A stretch of 64,000 nt of DNA from CAZOBJ01 sp964577825. Its GTDB lineage: Bacteria > Planctomycetota > SZUA-567 > JAFGNG01. The stretch is taken from NCBI GenBank assembly GCA_964577825.1, contig CAZOBJ010000003.1, positions 1 through 64,000 on the forward strand, written 5' to 3'. The translations under genes and the position numbers were made by a program. Below, piece after piece: positions 7,403-16,045 of the stretch. Below the pieces are notes generated by a model. That model searched no databases and was not told the origin of the DNA. It saw only the letters and a program-made list of their open reading frames with translations. Position 1 is the stretch's first letter; each line of letters begins with the position of its first letter.

Positions 7403-9265
7403 ATGCCCCAGCATTCGTCGTTGGCGGACAAGCCGCTCGGGCTCCGCGCCGTGTTCTCCATCGCCGCGGGCGCGATGATCAGCTCGGGGCTCTTCGTGTT
7501 GCCCGGCCTGGCCTTCGAGAAGGTCGGCGCCGCCATGATCCTCTGCTACCTGCTCGCCGGCATCCTGAACGTCCCCACCATGCTCGCCCAGGCCGAACTG
7601 GCCACCGCCATGCCCAAGAGCGCCGGCAGCTACTTCGTGGTCGAGCGAAGCCTCGGCGCCTACATGGGCACGGTCGCAGGCCTCATCAACTGGTGCTCCA
7701 TCGGGCTGAAGGCCGCGTTTGCGCTCGTGGGCATCGGCACGCTGGGCCTGTACTTCGCGCCCGAACTGGGCGCGTGGGCGGTCAAGGGCGCGGCCCTCGG
7801 CGCGTGCGTGCTCTTCACCGTGGTCAACCTGGTGGGCGCTAAGCACGCGGGGCGGCTCCAGGGGCTCTTGGTCGCCGGCCTCGTGGCCATTCTGGCGGTG
7901 TACATCGGCGCGGGGCTGCCGCACCTGGAGGTCACGCGCTACTCGCCCTTCTTCATCGGAGACTTCGAGGCCTTCATGGCCGTCACGGGCATGGTGTTCA
8001 TCTCCTACGGAGGGCTCACCAAGGCCGTGGACGTGGCCGAGGAGGTCGACAACCCCGCCCGCAACCTGCCGCTGGGGATGTTCCTCTCCTTTGCCGTGGT
8101 GAACGTCTTGTATATCGGCGTGGCGTTCGTCACCGTGGGACTGCTGGACGCTGAGGTGCTGCGCGGCAGCCTGCGCCCGATCACCGAAGGGGCCGGCGTC
8201 AGCCTCGGCTCGATCGGATTGATCGCGGTCGGCATCGCGGCGTTCTTGGCGTATGCGAGCACGGGGAACGCAGGCATCCTGTCCGCCTCGCGTTCGCCCA
8301 TGGCCATGAGCCACGACGGCCTGCTGCCTCGCGCGCTGGCGCGCACCAACGCCCGCTTCGGCACGCCGCACGTGGCTGTGCTCGTCACGGGCGGTTTGAT
8401 GGCCGCGGTGATCGCATTCCTGAGCGTGGAGGACCTGGTCAAGACCGCGTCCACGATGCTTCTCATCTCCCTGGGGCTCATCAACATCTCGGTCATGGTC
8501 ATGCGCAAGAGCGGCATCACCGGGTACCGGCCCACGTACCGTATGCCGCTGTGCCCGTGGCTGCCGCTCGCCTGCACGGTGATGTACGGCTTCCTGATCG
8601 CGGAGATGGGGCTCGTGCCGCTGTTGACCACCGCCGGGTTCATTGCCGCGGCGAGCGTCTGGTACGTCGTCTACGTCCAGCAGAAGATCGACCGCGAAGC
8701 GGCCGTCGCCTACCTCGTGAAGAGCATCCTCTCCAAGCACATCAAGCGCATCGGCCTGGAAGACGAACTCGTGCAGATCAGCCTGGAGCGCGACGAGGTC
8801 GAAGCGGACCGCTTTGATCGGCTCGTCCGGCAGGCGCCGATCCTGGACATCAAGGAGGAAATTCGCGCAGCGGATCTGTTCTTCAGGATCGGCGAGGCCC
8901 TGAGCGACCGGTTGAAGCAGTCCCCGGAGCGCATCCGCGACCTCCTGCTCGAACGCGAACGAGACGCCAGCACCATGATCCAGCCGGGCCTGGCCATCCC
9001 GCACGTCATCGTGGAGGGGACGGGCGTCTTCGAGCTCGTGCTCGTGCGCTGCCGCAAAGGCGCAATCTTCTCCGAGCTTCATCCGCCGGTCCATACCGCC
9101 TTCGTGCTGATCGGCTCGCCGGACGAGCGTTCGTACCACCTGCGTGCCCTCGTGGCCATCGCGCACGTGGTCCAGGAGCCGCGCTTCCAGGAACGCTGGC
9201 AACAGGCCGCCAACGCCGAGCAGCTGCGCGACATCGTGCTCCTGTCCGGGCGCATGCGCGACTGA
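7403..9265 (+). CDS. APC-family amino acid permease fused to a PTS EIIA-type-2-like domain
   Basis: 620 residues. Residues about 10-430 contain around 12 hydrophobic segments and the APC signature start (AAGAMISSGLFVLPG, 21-35), so this half is a proton- or antiport-type amino acid transporter of the inner membrane. After a charged linker (about 435-480) the C-terminal 140 residues resemble the mannitol/fructose EIIA fold: AIPHVIVEG carries His534 where EIIA proteins have the phosphorylated His, and the last helix block is typical (LRDIVLLSG). Such fusions are thought to tie transport to PTS-like phosphorylation or another signal. Site SD: GAGAGGAA. Same strand and probable operon with the secreted transglutaminase-like gene. 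Confidence 0.85.
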   Translation: MPQHSSLADKPLGLRAVFSIAAGAMISSGLFVLPGLAFEKVGAAMILCYLLAGILNVPTMLAQAELATAMPKSAGSYFVVERSLGAYMGTVAGLINWCSIGLKAAFALVGIGTLGLYFAPELGAWAVKGAALGACVLFTVVNLVGAKHAGRLQGLLVAGLVAILAVYIGAGLPHLEVTRYSPFFIGDFEAFMAVTGMVFISYGGLTKAVDVAEEVDNPARNLPLGMFLSFAVVNVLYIGVAFVTVGLLDAEVLRGSLRPITEGAGVSLGSIGLIAVGIAAFLAYASTGNAGILSASRSPMAMSHDGLLPRALARTNARFGTPHVAVLVTGGLMAAVIAFLSVEDLVKTASTMLLISLGLINISVMVMRKSGITGYRPTYRMPLCPWLPLACTVMYGFLIAEMGLVPLLTTAGFIAAASVWYVVYVQQKIDREAAVAYLVKSILSKHIKRIGLEDELVQISLERDEVEADRFDRLVRQAPILDIKEEIRAADLFFRIGEALSDRLKQSPERIRDLLLERERDASTMIQPGLAIPHVIVEGTGVFELVLVRCRKGAIFSELHPPVHTAFVLIGSPDERSYHLRALVAIAHVVQEPRFQERWQQAANAEQLRDIVLLSGRMRD

Positions 9266-9338
9266 GGTCCGCCGATTCCAGACAGATGGGCCTTGCGCCT
9301 ACACAGCCGTCCCGCTCCGGCGGCGGCCTCGACGCTGC

Positions 9339-9366
9339 TTGACGATTTGTTCGCTGCGTGAAGAAT
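9339..9366 (+). promoter_or_regulatory. candidate promoter of the glycosyltransferase gene
   Basis: TTGACG, 16-base spacer, AAGAAT, ending 82 bases before the chosen start at 9449. Confidence 0.35.
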
Positions 9367-9448
9367 GGGGGCTGCAATCGCGTGCTTCGGGCCGGTCGAG
9401 AACCGGCTTTTCCGCCCGCCGGGCCTTGCCGCGCCGCGAGGAGTGTCC

Positions 9449-10633
9449 ATGCGCGTCGTGCACATGATCACCCGCATGATCCTGGGCGGCGCCCAGGAGA
9501 ATACGCTGTTGTCCGTGCTCGGCCAGCAGGCCCGCCCGGGCTGGGAGGTCGTGCTCCTGACCGGCCCCACCACCGGGCCGGAGGGCACGCTGGTGCCCCT
9601 GGCGCGCGAACGCGGGGCCATGGTCGTGGAAGAGTCGTCCCTCGTGCGCGCGCTCGCGCCCCGGGGCGACTGGCGGGCCTGGCGGGCGCTGCGCGGCCGC
9701 GTGCGCGACCTGCGCCCGGACGTTGTGCACACCCACTCCAGCAAGGCCGGGGTCCTGGGGCGGTGGGCGGCCTGGCGCGAAGGCGTGCCTTTTGTCGCGC
9801 ACACGATCCACGGCCTGCCCTTCCACCCGTACCAGAGCAGGCTCAGCCACGCCCTGTACGTGGCCGCCGAGCGGTTCGCGGCCCGGCGCTGCCACGCCAT
9901 CGTATCCGTGGCCGATGCCATGACCGCGCAGGCGCTCGCCGCGGGCGTGGGGCGCGCCGACCAGTACCGCACCGTGTACAGCGGCATGGAGGTGGAGCCC
10001 TTCCTGCGCCGCGACTGGGACCGCGCGGCCCTGCGCGCGCGGTGGGGGCTTGCGCCCGAGGACTACGTCATCGGCAAGGTGGCGCGCCTGTTCGAGCTCA
10101 AGGGCCACGACTACCTGTTCGACGCGTTCGAACGCATCCTGCCGGCCCACCCCAACGCGCGCCTGTTTCTCGTCGGCGACGGTCTGCTGCGCGACCGGTT
10201 CGAGGCCCTCGTGCGCGAGCGCGGATTCGCGGACCGGGTCCTCTTTGCCGGACTCGTGCCCCGGGACGAGATTCCCGCGGCCCTGGCAACCATGGACCTG
10301 GTGGTCCACTGCTCCCTGCGCGAGGGCCTGGCGCGCGTGCTGCCCCAGGCGCTCCTGTCCGAGCGGCCCGTAGTGAGCTTCGACGTGGACGGCGCGCGCG
10401 AGGTGGTCCGCGACGGCGAGACGGGCCTGCTCGTACGCGCACAGGACGTCGACGGGCTCACCGGCGCCATCGAGCGGACGCTCACCCGCCCGGACGAGGC
10501 CCGGGACATGGCCGCCGCGGGCTGTGTCCTGTGCCGCGAACGATTCGACTGGCGGCGCATGGTCGACGCCCTGTGCGACCTGTACGAGCAGGGCCTGGCC
10601 GCGCACGGCGCGGGTCGAAACGGGAACGACTGA
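9449..10633 (+). CDS. glycosyltransferase family 4
   Basis: 394 residues from ATG 9449 (GAGGAG at a good distance; the frame is open further upstream but residues before MRVVHMITRMILGGAQ have no family match). N-terminal Rossmann domain: GGAQEN and the DVVHTHSSKAG block; C-terminal donor domain: VARLFELKGHDYL, LVGDG and the E-x(7)-E-like REGLARVLPQALL segment near residue 290-305. GT4 retaining enzymes transfer a sugar from a nucleotide-sugar to a glycan or lipid acceptor at the cytoplasmic face. No neighbouring polysaccharide cluster identifies the acceptor. The HtrA gene follows 91 bases downstream on the same strand. Confidence 0.88.
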   Translation: MRVVHMITRMILGGAQENTLLSVLGQQARPGWEVVLLTGPTTGPEGTLVPLARERGAMVVEESSLVRALAPRGDWRAWRALRGRVRDLRPDVVHTHSSKAGVLGRWAAWREGVPFVAHTIHGLPFHPYQSRLSHALYVAAERFAARRCHAIVSVADAMTAQALAAGVGRADQYRTVYSGMEVEPFLRRDWDRAALRARWGLAPEDYVIGKVARLFELKGHDYLFDAFERILPAHPNARLFLVGDGLLRDRFEALVRERGFADRVLFAGLVPRDEIPAALATMDLVVHCSLREGLARVLPQALLSERPVVSFDVDGAREVVRDGETGLLVRAQDVDGLTGAIERTLTRPDEARDMAAAGCVLCRERFDWRRMVDALCDLYEQGLAAHGAGRNGND

Positions 10634-10724
10634 CAGATAGCTTGTGGACCGCGCGCCGGCCCGACCCACACGCACGGACGGCTCGCTTGCGCAATCCTGG
10701 CCCCGAACCTGTGAGGAGAGAAGC

Positions 10725-12134
10725 ATGAGACCCCTTTGCGCCGCGACATGCCTGTTCGCACTGGCCTTGGTGTACGCCCTGCCCGGGGTTGCCGGCGAGG
10801 ACCTGGCCGCCAAGGGCACCGAGGACCTGCGCGCCCGGTCGGCCGCGTTCCGCAGCGTCGTGCGCCAGGCCAAGGGCGCGGTCGTGCACATCCTCTGCAG
10901 CCTGCCCGGCGACGCGGTCAGTCGCGGCAGCGGAGTCATCATCGACGAGCAGGGGTTCATCCTCACGAGCTACCACGTGGTGCGCGCCGCGGAGAAGATG
11001 CGCGTCCACCTCGCCGACCGCAGGCGGGTGCCGGGGCAGCTGATCAGCTTCGACCCCCTGACGGACCTGGCCATGCTGCGCATCCATGCCGACGACCTGA
11101 AGGCCGCGTCTCTGGGCGACAGCGACGCCATCGAGGTGGGCGACTGGGTGCTGGCCATCGGGTCGCCCCTGGGGTTCCAGCACACGGTCACCGCGGGCAT
11201 CGTATCGGCCACCGGACGCGACTTCTACGGAGACCGCGACGACCCGTTCGAGGGGTACCAGTATTTCATCCAGACCGACGCGGCCGTGTACGAGGGAAGC
11301 TCCGGCGGACCGCTTCTCAATCTCGACGGCGAGGTGGTCGGCATCACCCACAGCGCCACGCTCATCAGGCCCGGACCGGAGGGCCGGGTCACCAGCTACA
11401 CCCCGCTCGCGTTCGCCACACCCATCGACTTCGTGAAGAACGTGCTCGAACCCATGAAGCAGGGCCGGGGCGCCCCGCGCGGACGGCTGGGCGTGGGCCT
11501 GCGCGACGTGGGGCCGGCCATCGCGGCGGCCATGGACCTGGACGAGATCTACGGCGCCCAGATCCAGCATGTGGAACGCAACAGCACCGCCGCGGACGCG
11601 AACCTGCACACCGGCGACCTGATTCTGGCCGTGGAGGGAGTGCGCGTGCGCAACCGCGCGCACCTGCGCAGCCTGATCGCATGCAAGCCCGTGGGCGAGG
11701 AGATCTCCGTGCAGGTGCTGCGCAACGGTCAACGCTTCGAGCGAGAGTTCGTGCTGCGCGGCCAGCCCACCCTGCTTGAGGACCGGAAGCTCCTGGGCAT
11801 CGCGCTCATGGACCTCACCAAGGTATGGGCCGACCAGCTGGGCCTGGACGCGCCCCGCGGGGCGCTGGTGGTGGCCATCATCCCCGGCGGCCGGGGCGAG
11901 GCCACGGGCCTGCGGCCGGGCATGGTGATCAGCGCCATCAACGCCATGCCCGTGCCGGACATCCGCGCCTATGCGGCGGCGGCCAAGCAGCTGGACGAGG
12001 CCGAGGACCTGCAGCTGGCGGTCAACATCGGCGGCAAGCTGTATCTCGTGCGCCTCCACCGCAATGCGCAGGGGCTGTTTCGGCCCGCGCCGGCCTTGTC
12101 CGAGTCCGAAGTGGGGGAATCCGTCGCGCAGTGA
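10725..12134 (+). CDS. HtrA/Deg-type serine protease with two PDZ domains
   Basis: 469 residues from ATG 10725 (GAGGAGA upstream). Residues 1-24 are a signal peptide. The trypsin-like S1C domain carries His84 (SYHVV), Asp114 (LTDLAML) and Ser193 (GSSGGPLLN). Two PDZ domains follow, about 250-345 (RGRLGVGLRDVG) and 350-450 (LLGIALMDLTK, PGGRGEATGLRPG). This is the usual layout of periplasmic quality-control proteases that degrade or refold misfolded envelope proteins. Leader and length match the family. No sigmaE-like promoter was recognised. The convergent gene downstream starts only 6 bases after the stop. Confidence 0.92.
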   Translation: MRPLCAATCLFALALVYALPGVAGEDLAAKGTEDLRARSAAFRSVVRQAKGAVVHILCSLPGDAVSRGSGVIIDEQGFILTSYHVVRAAEKMRVHLADRRRVPGQLISFDPLTDLAMLRIHADDLKAASLGDSDAIEVGDWVLAIGSPLGFQHTVTAGIVSATGRDFYGDRDDPFEGYQYFIQTDAAVYEGSSGGPLLNLDGEVVGITHSATLIRPGPEGRVTSYTPLAFATPIDFVKNVLEPMKQGRGAPRGRLGVGLRDVGPAIAAAMDLDEIYGAQIQHVERNSTAADANLHTGDLILAVEGVRVRNRAHLRSLIACKPVGEEISVQVLRNGQRFEREFVLRGQPTLLEDRKLLGIALMDLTKVWADQLGLDAPRGALVVAIIPGGRGEATGLRPGMVISAINAMPVPDIRAYAAAAKQLDEAEDLQLAVNIGGKLYLVRLHRNAQGLFRPAPALSESEVGESVAQ

Positions 12135-12140
12135 CGCGAG

Positions 12141-12629
12141 TCAACGCACGGCCTCCACCACCGCGATTTCGCTAATGCGCCACTCGTCGTCGACCTTTTC
12201 CCAGTCGATCTCGATCTCTCGAGCACCGGTCGCCTGAGGCTCTGCGCCCCGCTGGTACTCCAGCATCGCGGTGAGCCGAACCGTGGCGCGCTCGCGGCTC
12301 TCGGCTACGTCCACCTCCACGTCGCGCAGGTCCACCTCGGCCCAGTCCACGACGCTGTAGGCCCTTCGGTAGGCCAGGGCAAGGCCCTCCTGGCTTTGAA
12401 TGTCCGGGATCGGGTTTCCGGGGCTCAGCCGACAATCCTGGGTGAACAGGGTGCGCAGGCTCGACAGCCTGCCGAACATCGCCGCGTCCGGGCTGCCGCG
12501 AGGCTTGCTTACGGTCTGCGACAGGACGTCCAGCCGCCGCCGGATGCGCCGCTCGTCCCCCCCGCGCCAGAGGAAGTACGCCCCCACGCACAGCGCGATC
12601 ACGAGAATCAGAATCAGCGTCCGCTTCAC
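12141..12629 (-). CDS. membrane-anchored protein of unknown function, coupled to lepB
   Basis: 162 residues from GTG 12629, which overlaps the lepB stop (GTGA), so translation is coupled. One N-terminal transmembrane helix (VKRTLILILVIALCVGAYFLW) is followed by a soluble domain of about 135 residues whose second half (VDVAESRERATVRL, WEKVDDEWRISEI) looks like an NTF2/SnoaL-like cone fold with alternating strands. No catalytic motif is visible. Location after signal peptidase suggests an envelope protein, nothing more specific. Confidence 0.75.
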   Translation of the reverse strand: MKRTLILILVIALCVGAYFLWRGGDERRIRRRLDVLSQTVSKPRGSPDAAMFGRLSSLRTLFTQDCRLSPGNPIPDIQSQEGLALAYRRAYSVVDWAEVDLRDVEVDVAESRERATVRLTAMLEYQRGAEPQATGAREIEIDWEKVDDEWRISEIAVVEAVR

Positions 12630-13120
12630 CAGAGAGGCGCTCCCACTATGCGCGAGCGGTCCACGCGGCCGTGAATGTGCGCGGACGACCGCATCGCACG
12701 GTTGTCCCCGACCACGTAGTACTCTCGCTCGCCGCACCGCTTGGGCGGCAGGTTCCAGTCGCCCTCAAACAGGACATACGGCTCGTCCAAGGGGCTGCCC
12801 TCCACGTACACCTGTCCGTGCCGGAACGAGACCGTCTCGCCCGGCAGGCCGACCACGCGCTTGAGCAGCATCACCGACCGCCCGGCGAGCTCGATGGCGA
12901 TCACGTCGCCTCGCTGAGGGTCGCTTCGAACATAGGCCAGGGCGTTGACCAACGTCAGCCCGCCGGTCTTGTAGTTGGGTGACATGCTCGCGCCCTCCAC
13001 GCGCGCGGGCAAGAGCACGTACCCGAAAAAGACGTACGCAGCCGCTGCCACCACCAGCGCGCGCACCAGCGTGCGCCGGGGATTGCGCCCGATCACGAGC
13101 CGCCGCCAGCCATCCGCCAT
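12626..13120 (-). CDS. lepB: signal peptidase I
   Basis: 164 residues. One N-terminal membrane helix (about 18-37), then the catalytic Ser46 in GASMSPNY and general-base Lys87 in MLLKRVVGLPGE, plus the conserved GDNR block near residue 139. It cleaves signal peptides of exported proteins on the outer face of the inner membrane. Start: the promoter at 13138-13166 would begin transcription near 13131, which excludes the ATG at 13135 and favours ATG 13120, with GGAGG at the very 5' end of the RNA. Short compared with enterobacterial LepB (one membrane anchor, no large insert), normal for many bacteria. Confidence 0.92.
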   Translation of the reverse strand: MADGWRRLVIGRNPRRTLVRALVVAAAAYVFFGYVLLPARVEGASMSPNYKTGGLTLVNALAYVRSDPQRGDVIAIELAGRSVMLLKRVVGLPGETVSFRHGQVYVEGSPLDEPYVLFEGDWNLPPKRCGEREYYVVGDNRAMRSSAHIHGRVDRSRIVGAPLW

Positions 13121-13137
13121 ACCGGGCCTCCGCAAGC

Positions 13138-13166
13138 ATTGTACCGCTTTGGCGCCCGGGGGTCAA
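13138..13166 (-). promoter_or_regulatory. sigma70-type promoter of lepB
   Basis: Minus-strand TTGACC, 17-base spacer, TACAAT. The predicted start of transcription lies only about 10 bases before the lepB ATG, giving a very short leader. Confidence 0.6.
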
Positions 13167-13244
13167 AGCGCGTGCTTTTGCTCCAGACATCTGCATTGAG
13201 AGACGATACACCATACGGACGCATCGTTCGTCCGGGAGGCGACC

Positions 13245-14075
13245 ATGTCCGCGCGCATGCTATGCACCTGCCTCGTGTTCGCCCTGGCCGCCACGTGGGC
13301 CCAGGCCGCGGACCGGCCCACCGACAGCCGGGTGGCCTATATCGACTACCTGGCGGCCGGCAACCTGGCCCGCCAGGGGGCGCTCAAGGAGGCGCTGCGC
13401 TACTACCGAAGCGCCATGCAGGCCGACCCGCAATTCACCGAGGCCATGCATGACGCCGCGCTCATCTATGCGCGCCTGGAGGACTGGGAGCCCGCCCGGC
13501 AGGTGATCGATCAGGCCATCAAGGTCGCGGGCGACGACCCGATCCTGCACCACGCCCGGGGCGAGATCCTCCAGGCCGAGGGGTTCGCGCGCCTGCGCGC
13601 CCGCGATCAGGAGGCCGGACTCCAGGCCGTGCACGAGGCCGTGCAAAGCTACGGCAAGGCCATCGAGGTCGCCGAAGAGCACGGAGAGCTGGCCGCGCGC
13701 GCGCCCACGTACTTCCGCCTGGGCGAGATCCTGTATCGGGTCTACGGCGATGTCGCCTCGGCCCGTCGCTACTGGCAGCAAGTGCTGCGCCTCCACGCCC
13801 CGGCCCCGCACCGGGCCGATACCCCGCAGGAGGTCGCCCGGCGCACCAGGCTGCGCACTCGGCTTCGCACCTGGCAGCGCTGGACCGAGGCGCACCTGCG
13901 CCAGCTCGGGGACGCGCCCTCTGCGCCGCCTGTCCCGCCGCAGGAGCCGAGCCTCTTGCCCGCGCCGGACGGCCAGCCGCCAGCCCTGCCCCCCATCGAG
14001 GAGGAACCCGCCGCGGCCCCCATCGAGCGGGCACAGACACGGTACGAGTTCTGGGACTGGCCCAGGCACCGATAG
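13245..14075 (+). CDS. secreted TPR-repeat protein
   Basis: 276 residues; signal peptide at 1-21 (LCTCLVFALAATWAQA). Tetratricopeptide-like helices run from about 28 to 190, with recognisable units such as GALKEALRYYRSAMQADPQF and an ARLEDWEPARQVIDQAI unit. The C-terminal 70 residues are Pro/Glu-rich and probably disordered. TPR arrays mediate protein-protein contacts; no partner is evident. Divergent from lepB, convergent with the CPBP gene (9-base gap). Confidence 0.75.
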   Translation: MSARMLCTCLVFALAATWAQAADRPTDSRVAYIDYLAAGNLARQGALKEALRYYRSAMQADPQFTEAMHDAALIYARLEDWEPARQVIDQAIKVAGDDPILHHARGEILQAEGFARLRARDQEAGLQAVHEAVQSYGKAIEVAEEHGELAARAPTYFRLGEILYRVYGDVASARRYWQQVLRLHAPAPHRADTPQEVARRTRLRTRLRTWQRWTEAHLRQLGDAPSAPPVPPQEPSLLPAPDGQPPALPPIEEEPAAAPIERAQTRYEFWDWPRHR

Positions 14076-14084
14076 GCACGCGCC

Positions 14085-14843
14085 TCAACCCCACACCCGC
14101 AGTCCCACCACCAGCACGTCGTAGCATGCGTGGCAGCCCACCGCCAGGCCCAGGCCGCGCGCGAGATAGACCCAGGCGAAGTACACACCGGCCACCGTAC
14201 GGAACGCGAACAGGCCCAGCCGCCACTCGTCGCCCAGGGGCGGAAGGTGATGAAAGCCCGCAAACAGAAGCGCCGACACCAGCACGCACGCGGGCTGCAC
14301 CCAGGCCGGGCGCTCGCCTTCCTCGTCCTTGCGTCCGAGCACGGCCAGCAGGCCGCCCAAGAGCACCAGCCGGAACAGGAATTCCTCGTACACCCCGGCC
14401 CCCAAAGACAGGACCAGCGCGCTCACGAGCCCGAGCCCGGCCTGCCCGGCGGCCAGCGCGCCCTGGGCTCCGCCGCCCAGGGCGTACTGCACGGCGCGGT
14501 CGAGCGCGAACAGGGGCAGACTCAGGATCACGCTCTCCAGGACCATGCCCAGGAACGTGACCCCGTGCACCCGCCAAGAGGCCTGGCGCAGGCCCTGCAG
14601 AAGCAGGAGGGTCACCACAATGCACAGGGCCGAGAGCACCGGCCCGTAGATGCCCAGGGCCTCCAGGGCCCGCTTGAGGATCGCGTCCGCGGTGTTGACG
14701 ACCACCTGACTGCGTCCCGCGGCCATGATCTGCACGCCTGCCTCGTACACGAGCAGGATGGGCAGGATGAACAGGAGCGCCGCAATCGGGCGCTGGCTCT
14801 CCTTCAGGTAGACGAGGATGGTGTACCTGGGCTCGCCGGCCAT
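14085..14843 (-). CDS. CPBP-family intramembrane glutamic endopeptidase
   Basis: 252 residues from ATG 14843 (GGAGAAG upstream; earlier in-frame codons lack family similarity). About six to seven hydrophobic segments. The Abi/CPBP (Rce1-like) motifs are all present: EEFLFR (153-158), FAGFHH (194-199) and HACYD (238-242); the two Glu and the His residues form the membrane-embedded active site. Family members process prenylated or small peptides, or act in bacteriocin immunity; the role here is unknown. Divergent from the URO-D family gene. Confidence 0.88.
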   Translation of the reverse strand: MAGEPRYTILVYLKESQRPIAALLFILPILLVYEAGVQIMAAGRSQVVVNTADAILKRALEALGIYGPVLSALCIVVTLLLLQGLRQASWRVHGVTFLGMVLESVILSLPLFALDRAVQYALGGGAQGALAAGQAGLGLVSALVLSLGAGVYEEFLFRLVLLGGLLAVLGRKDEEGERPAWVQPACVLVSALLFAGFHHLPPLGDEWRLGLFAFRTVAGVYFAWVYLARGLGLAVGCHACYDVLVVGLRVWG

Positions 14844-14947
14844 GGCTTCTCCGCGAACGCGCCCGCCCTTGCGCGGGCGTCCCTGGACATCCTGCCTTGA
14901 TCGGGTTACTCTTTGCAAGGCTTTTCGACTCCGCGAGGGGAGGATCC

Positions 14948-16045
14948 GTGGCCACCGGCAAGCTGCGCGGTTTCGCCCAGCCCTATACGCCCGACTATCC
15001 GGGCTTCCTCAGCAACCTGCGAAGAGAAGGCACCCCGGACCGCGTGTGGTTCGTGGAGCTCTTCCTGGATCCGGAGGTCCAGGACGAGATCGACCGGCGC
15101 TTCGGCGTCACGGCCCACCTGGACCCCGGCGACCCGGACTACGCGGTTCGCCGCCTGATCGCGCTTCAGCAGTTCCTGGGCTACGACTACGTGCGCGTAA
15201 AGCTCGAAGGCCACGAGCTCGCCCGCGCTCTGCATACCGTCCAGGACACGGCCTCCGCCGCGCGAGCGGGCGGGCGCGAGTGGATCGAAGAAGGATTCGG
15301 GCCCATCCGTTCGTGGGACGACTTCGAGCGCTATCCCTGGCCGCAGCCCGCGGATGCGCGCACCGAGATGCTGGAGGCGGCCCTGCGCCACCTGCCCGAG
15401 GGCATGTGCCTGGCCGGGAGCGGCCTCGCGCACTTCTTCGAGGAGCTCGTGGAGCTCTTCGGGTACGAGGGCCTCTGCTTCGCCCTGTACGACAACCGAG
15501 ACCTCGTGCGCGCGGCGTTCGAGCGCCTGCTGGCCCTGAACGAAGCGCGCGCCCGCATCTTTCTGCAGTGCGACCGGGTCGAGCTCCTGTGGCATTCCGA
15601 CGACATGGGGCACAAGACCGGGCCCCTGATCTCGCCGGCGGACCTGCGCGAGTTCGTGCTGCCCGGCCACCGGCGCCTCGCCCACCTGGCCCACGAGGCC
15701 GGTCGCCTGACCGTGCTGCACTCCTGCGGCAACCGGCGCCTGTTCCTGGACGACCTGCTCGAGGACGTGCGCGTCGACGCGCTGCACTCCTGGGAGGACA
15801 CGATCGAGCGGATCACCGACGCCAAGTCCGAATACGGCGACCGCGTCGCGTTGCTCGGAGGGATCGACGTGGACTTCCTGTGCCGCGCTCCGGAGCAGGC
15901 CGTGCGCGCCCGGGTGCGCGAAACCCTGGACGTGTGCCAGCCCGGGGGCGGGTACGCGCTGGGCACGGGCAACAGCGTGGCCAACTACGTGCCCGTGGAC
16001 CAATACCTGGCCATGCTCGACGAGGGCAGGCTCTACGGGCGCTGA
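14948..16045 (+). CDS. uroporphyrinogen decarboxylase (URO-D) family protein
   Basis: 365 residues from GTG 14948, preceded by GGGGAGG; an upstream TTG is in frame but lacks a site. The fold is a TIM barrel; visible blocks include HSDDMGHKTGPLISPADLREF (shown as motif, about 215-235 in part), LHSCGNRR (about 257-264) and a C-terminal GTGNSVANYVPVDQYLAM. The HSCGN block is shared with methylcobalamin:CoM methyltransferase-like members rather than true HemE, and no haem genes are nearby, so a corrinoid-linked methyl transfer or unknown role is more likely than tetrapyrrole decarboxylation. Its last 13 bases overlap the convergent BirA-fusion gene. Confidence 0.82.
   Translation: MATGKLRGFAQPYTPDYPGFLSNLRREGTPDRVWFVELFLDPEVQDEIDRRFGVTAHLDPGDPDYAVRRLIALQQFLGYDYVRVKLEGHELARALHTVQDTASAARAGGREWIEEGFGPIRSWDDFERYPWPQPADARTEMLEAALRHLPEGMCLAGSGLAHFFEELVELFGYEGLCFALYDNRDLVRAAFERLLALNEARARIFLQCDRVELLWHSDDMGHKTGPLISPADLREFVLPGHRRLAHLAHEAGRLTVLHSCGNRRLFLDDLLEDVRVDALHSWEDTIERITDAKSEYGDRVALLGGIDVDFLCRAPEQAVRARVRETLDVCQPGGGYALGTGNSVANYVPVDQYLAMLDEGRLYGR

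Noticed and set aside
5179..7536. 785-residue minus-strand open frame
   Set aside because: Antisense shadow of the transglutaminase-like gene; Arg/Gly/His/Pro-rich translation with no motifs, typical of GC-rich third codon positions.
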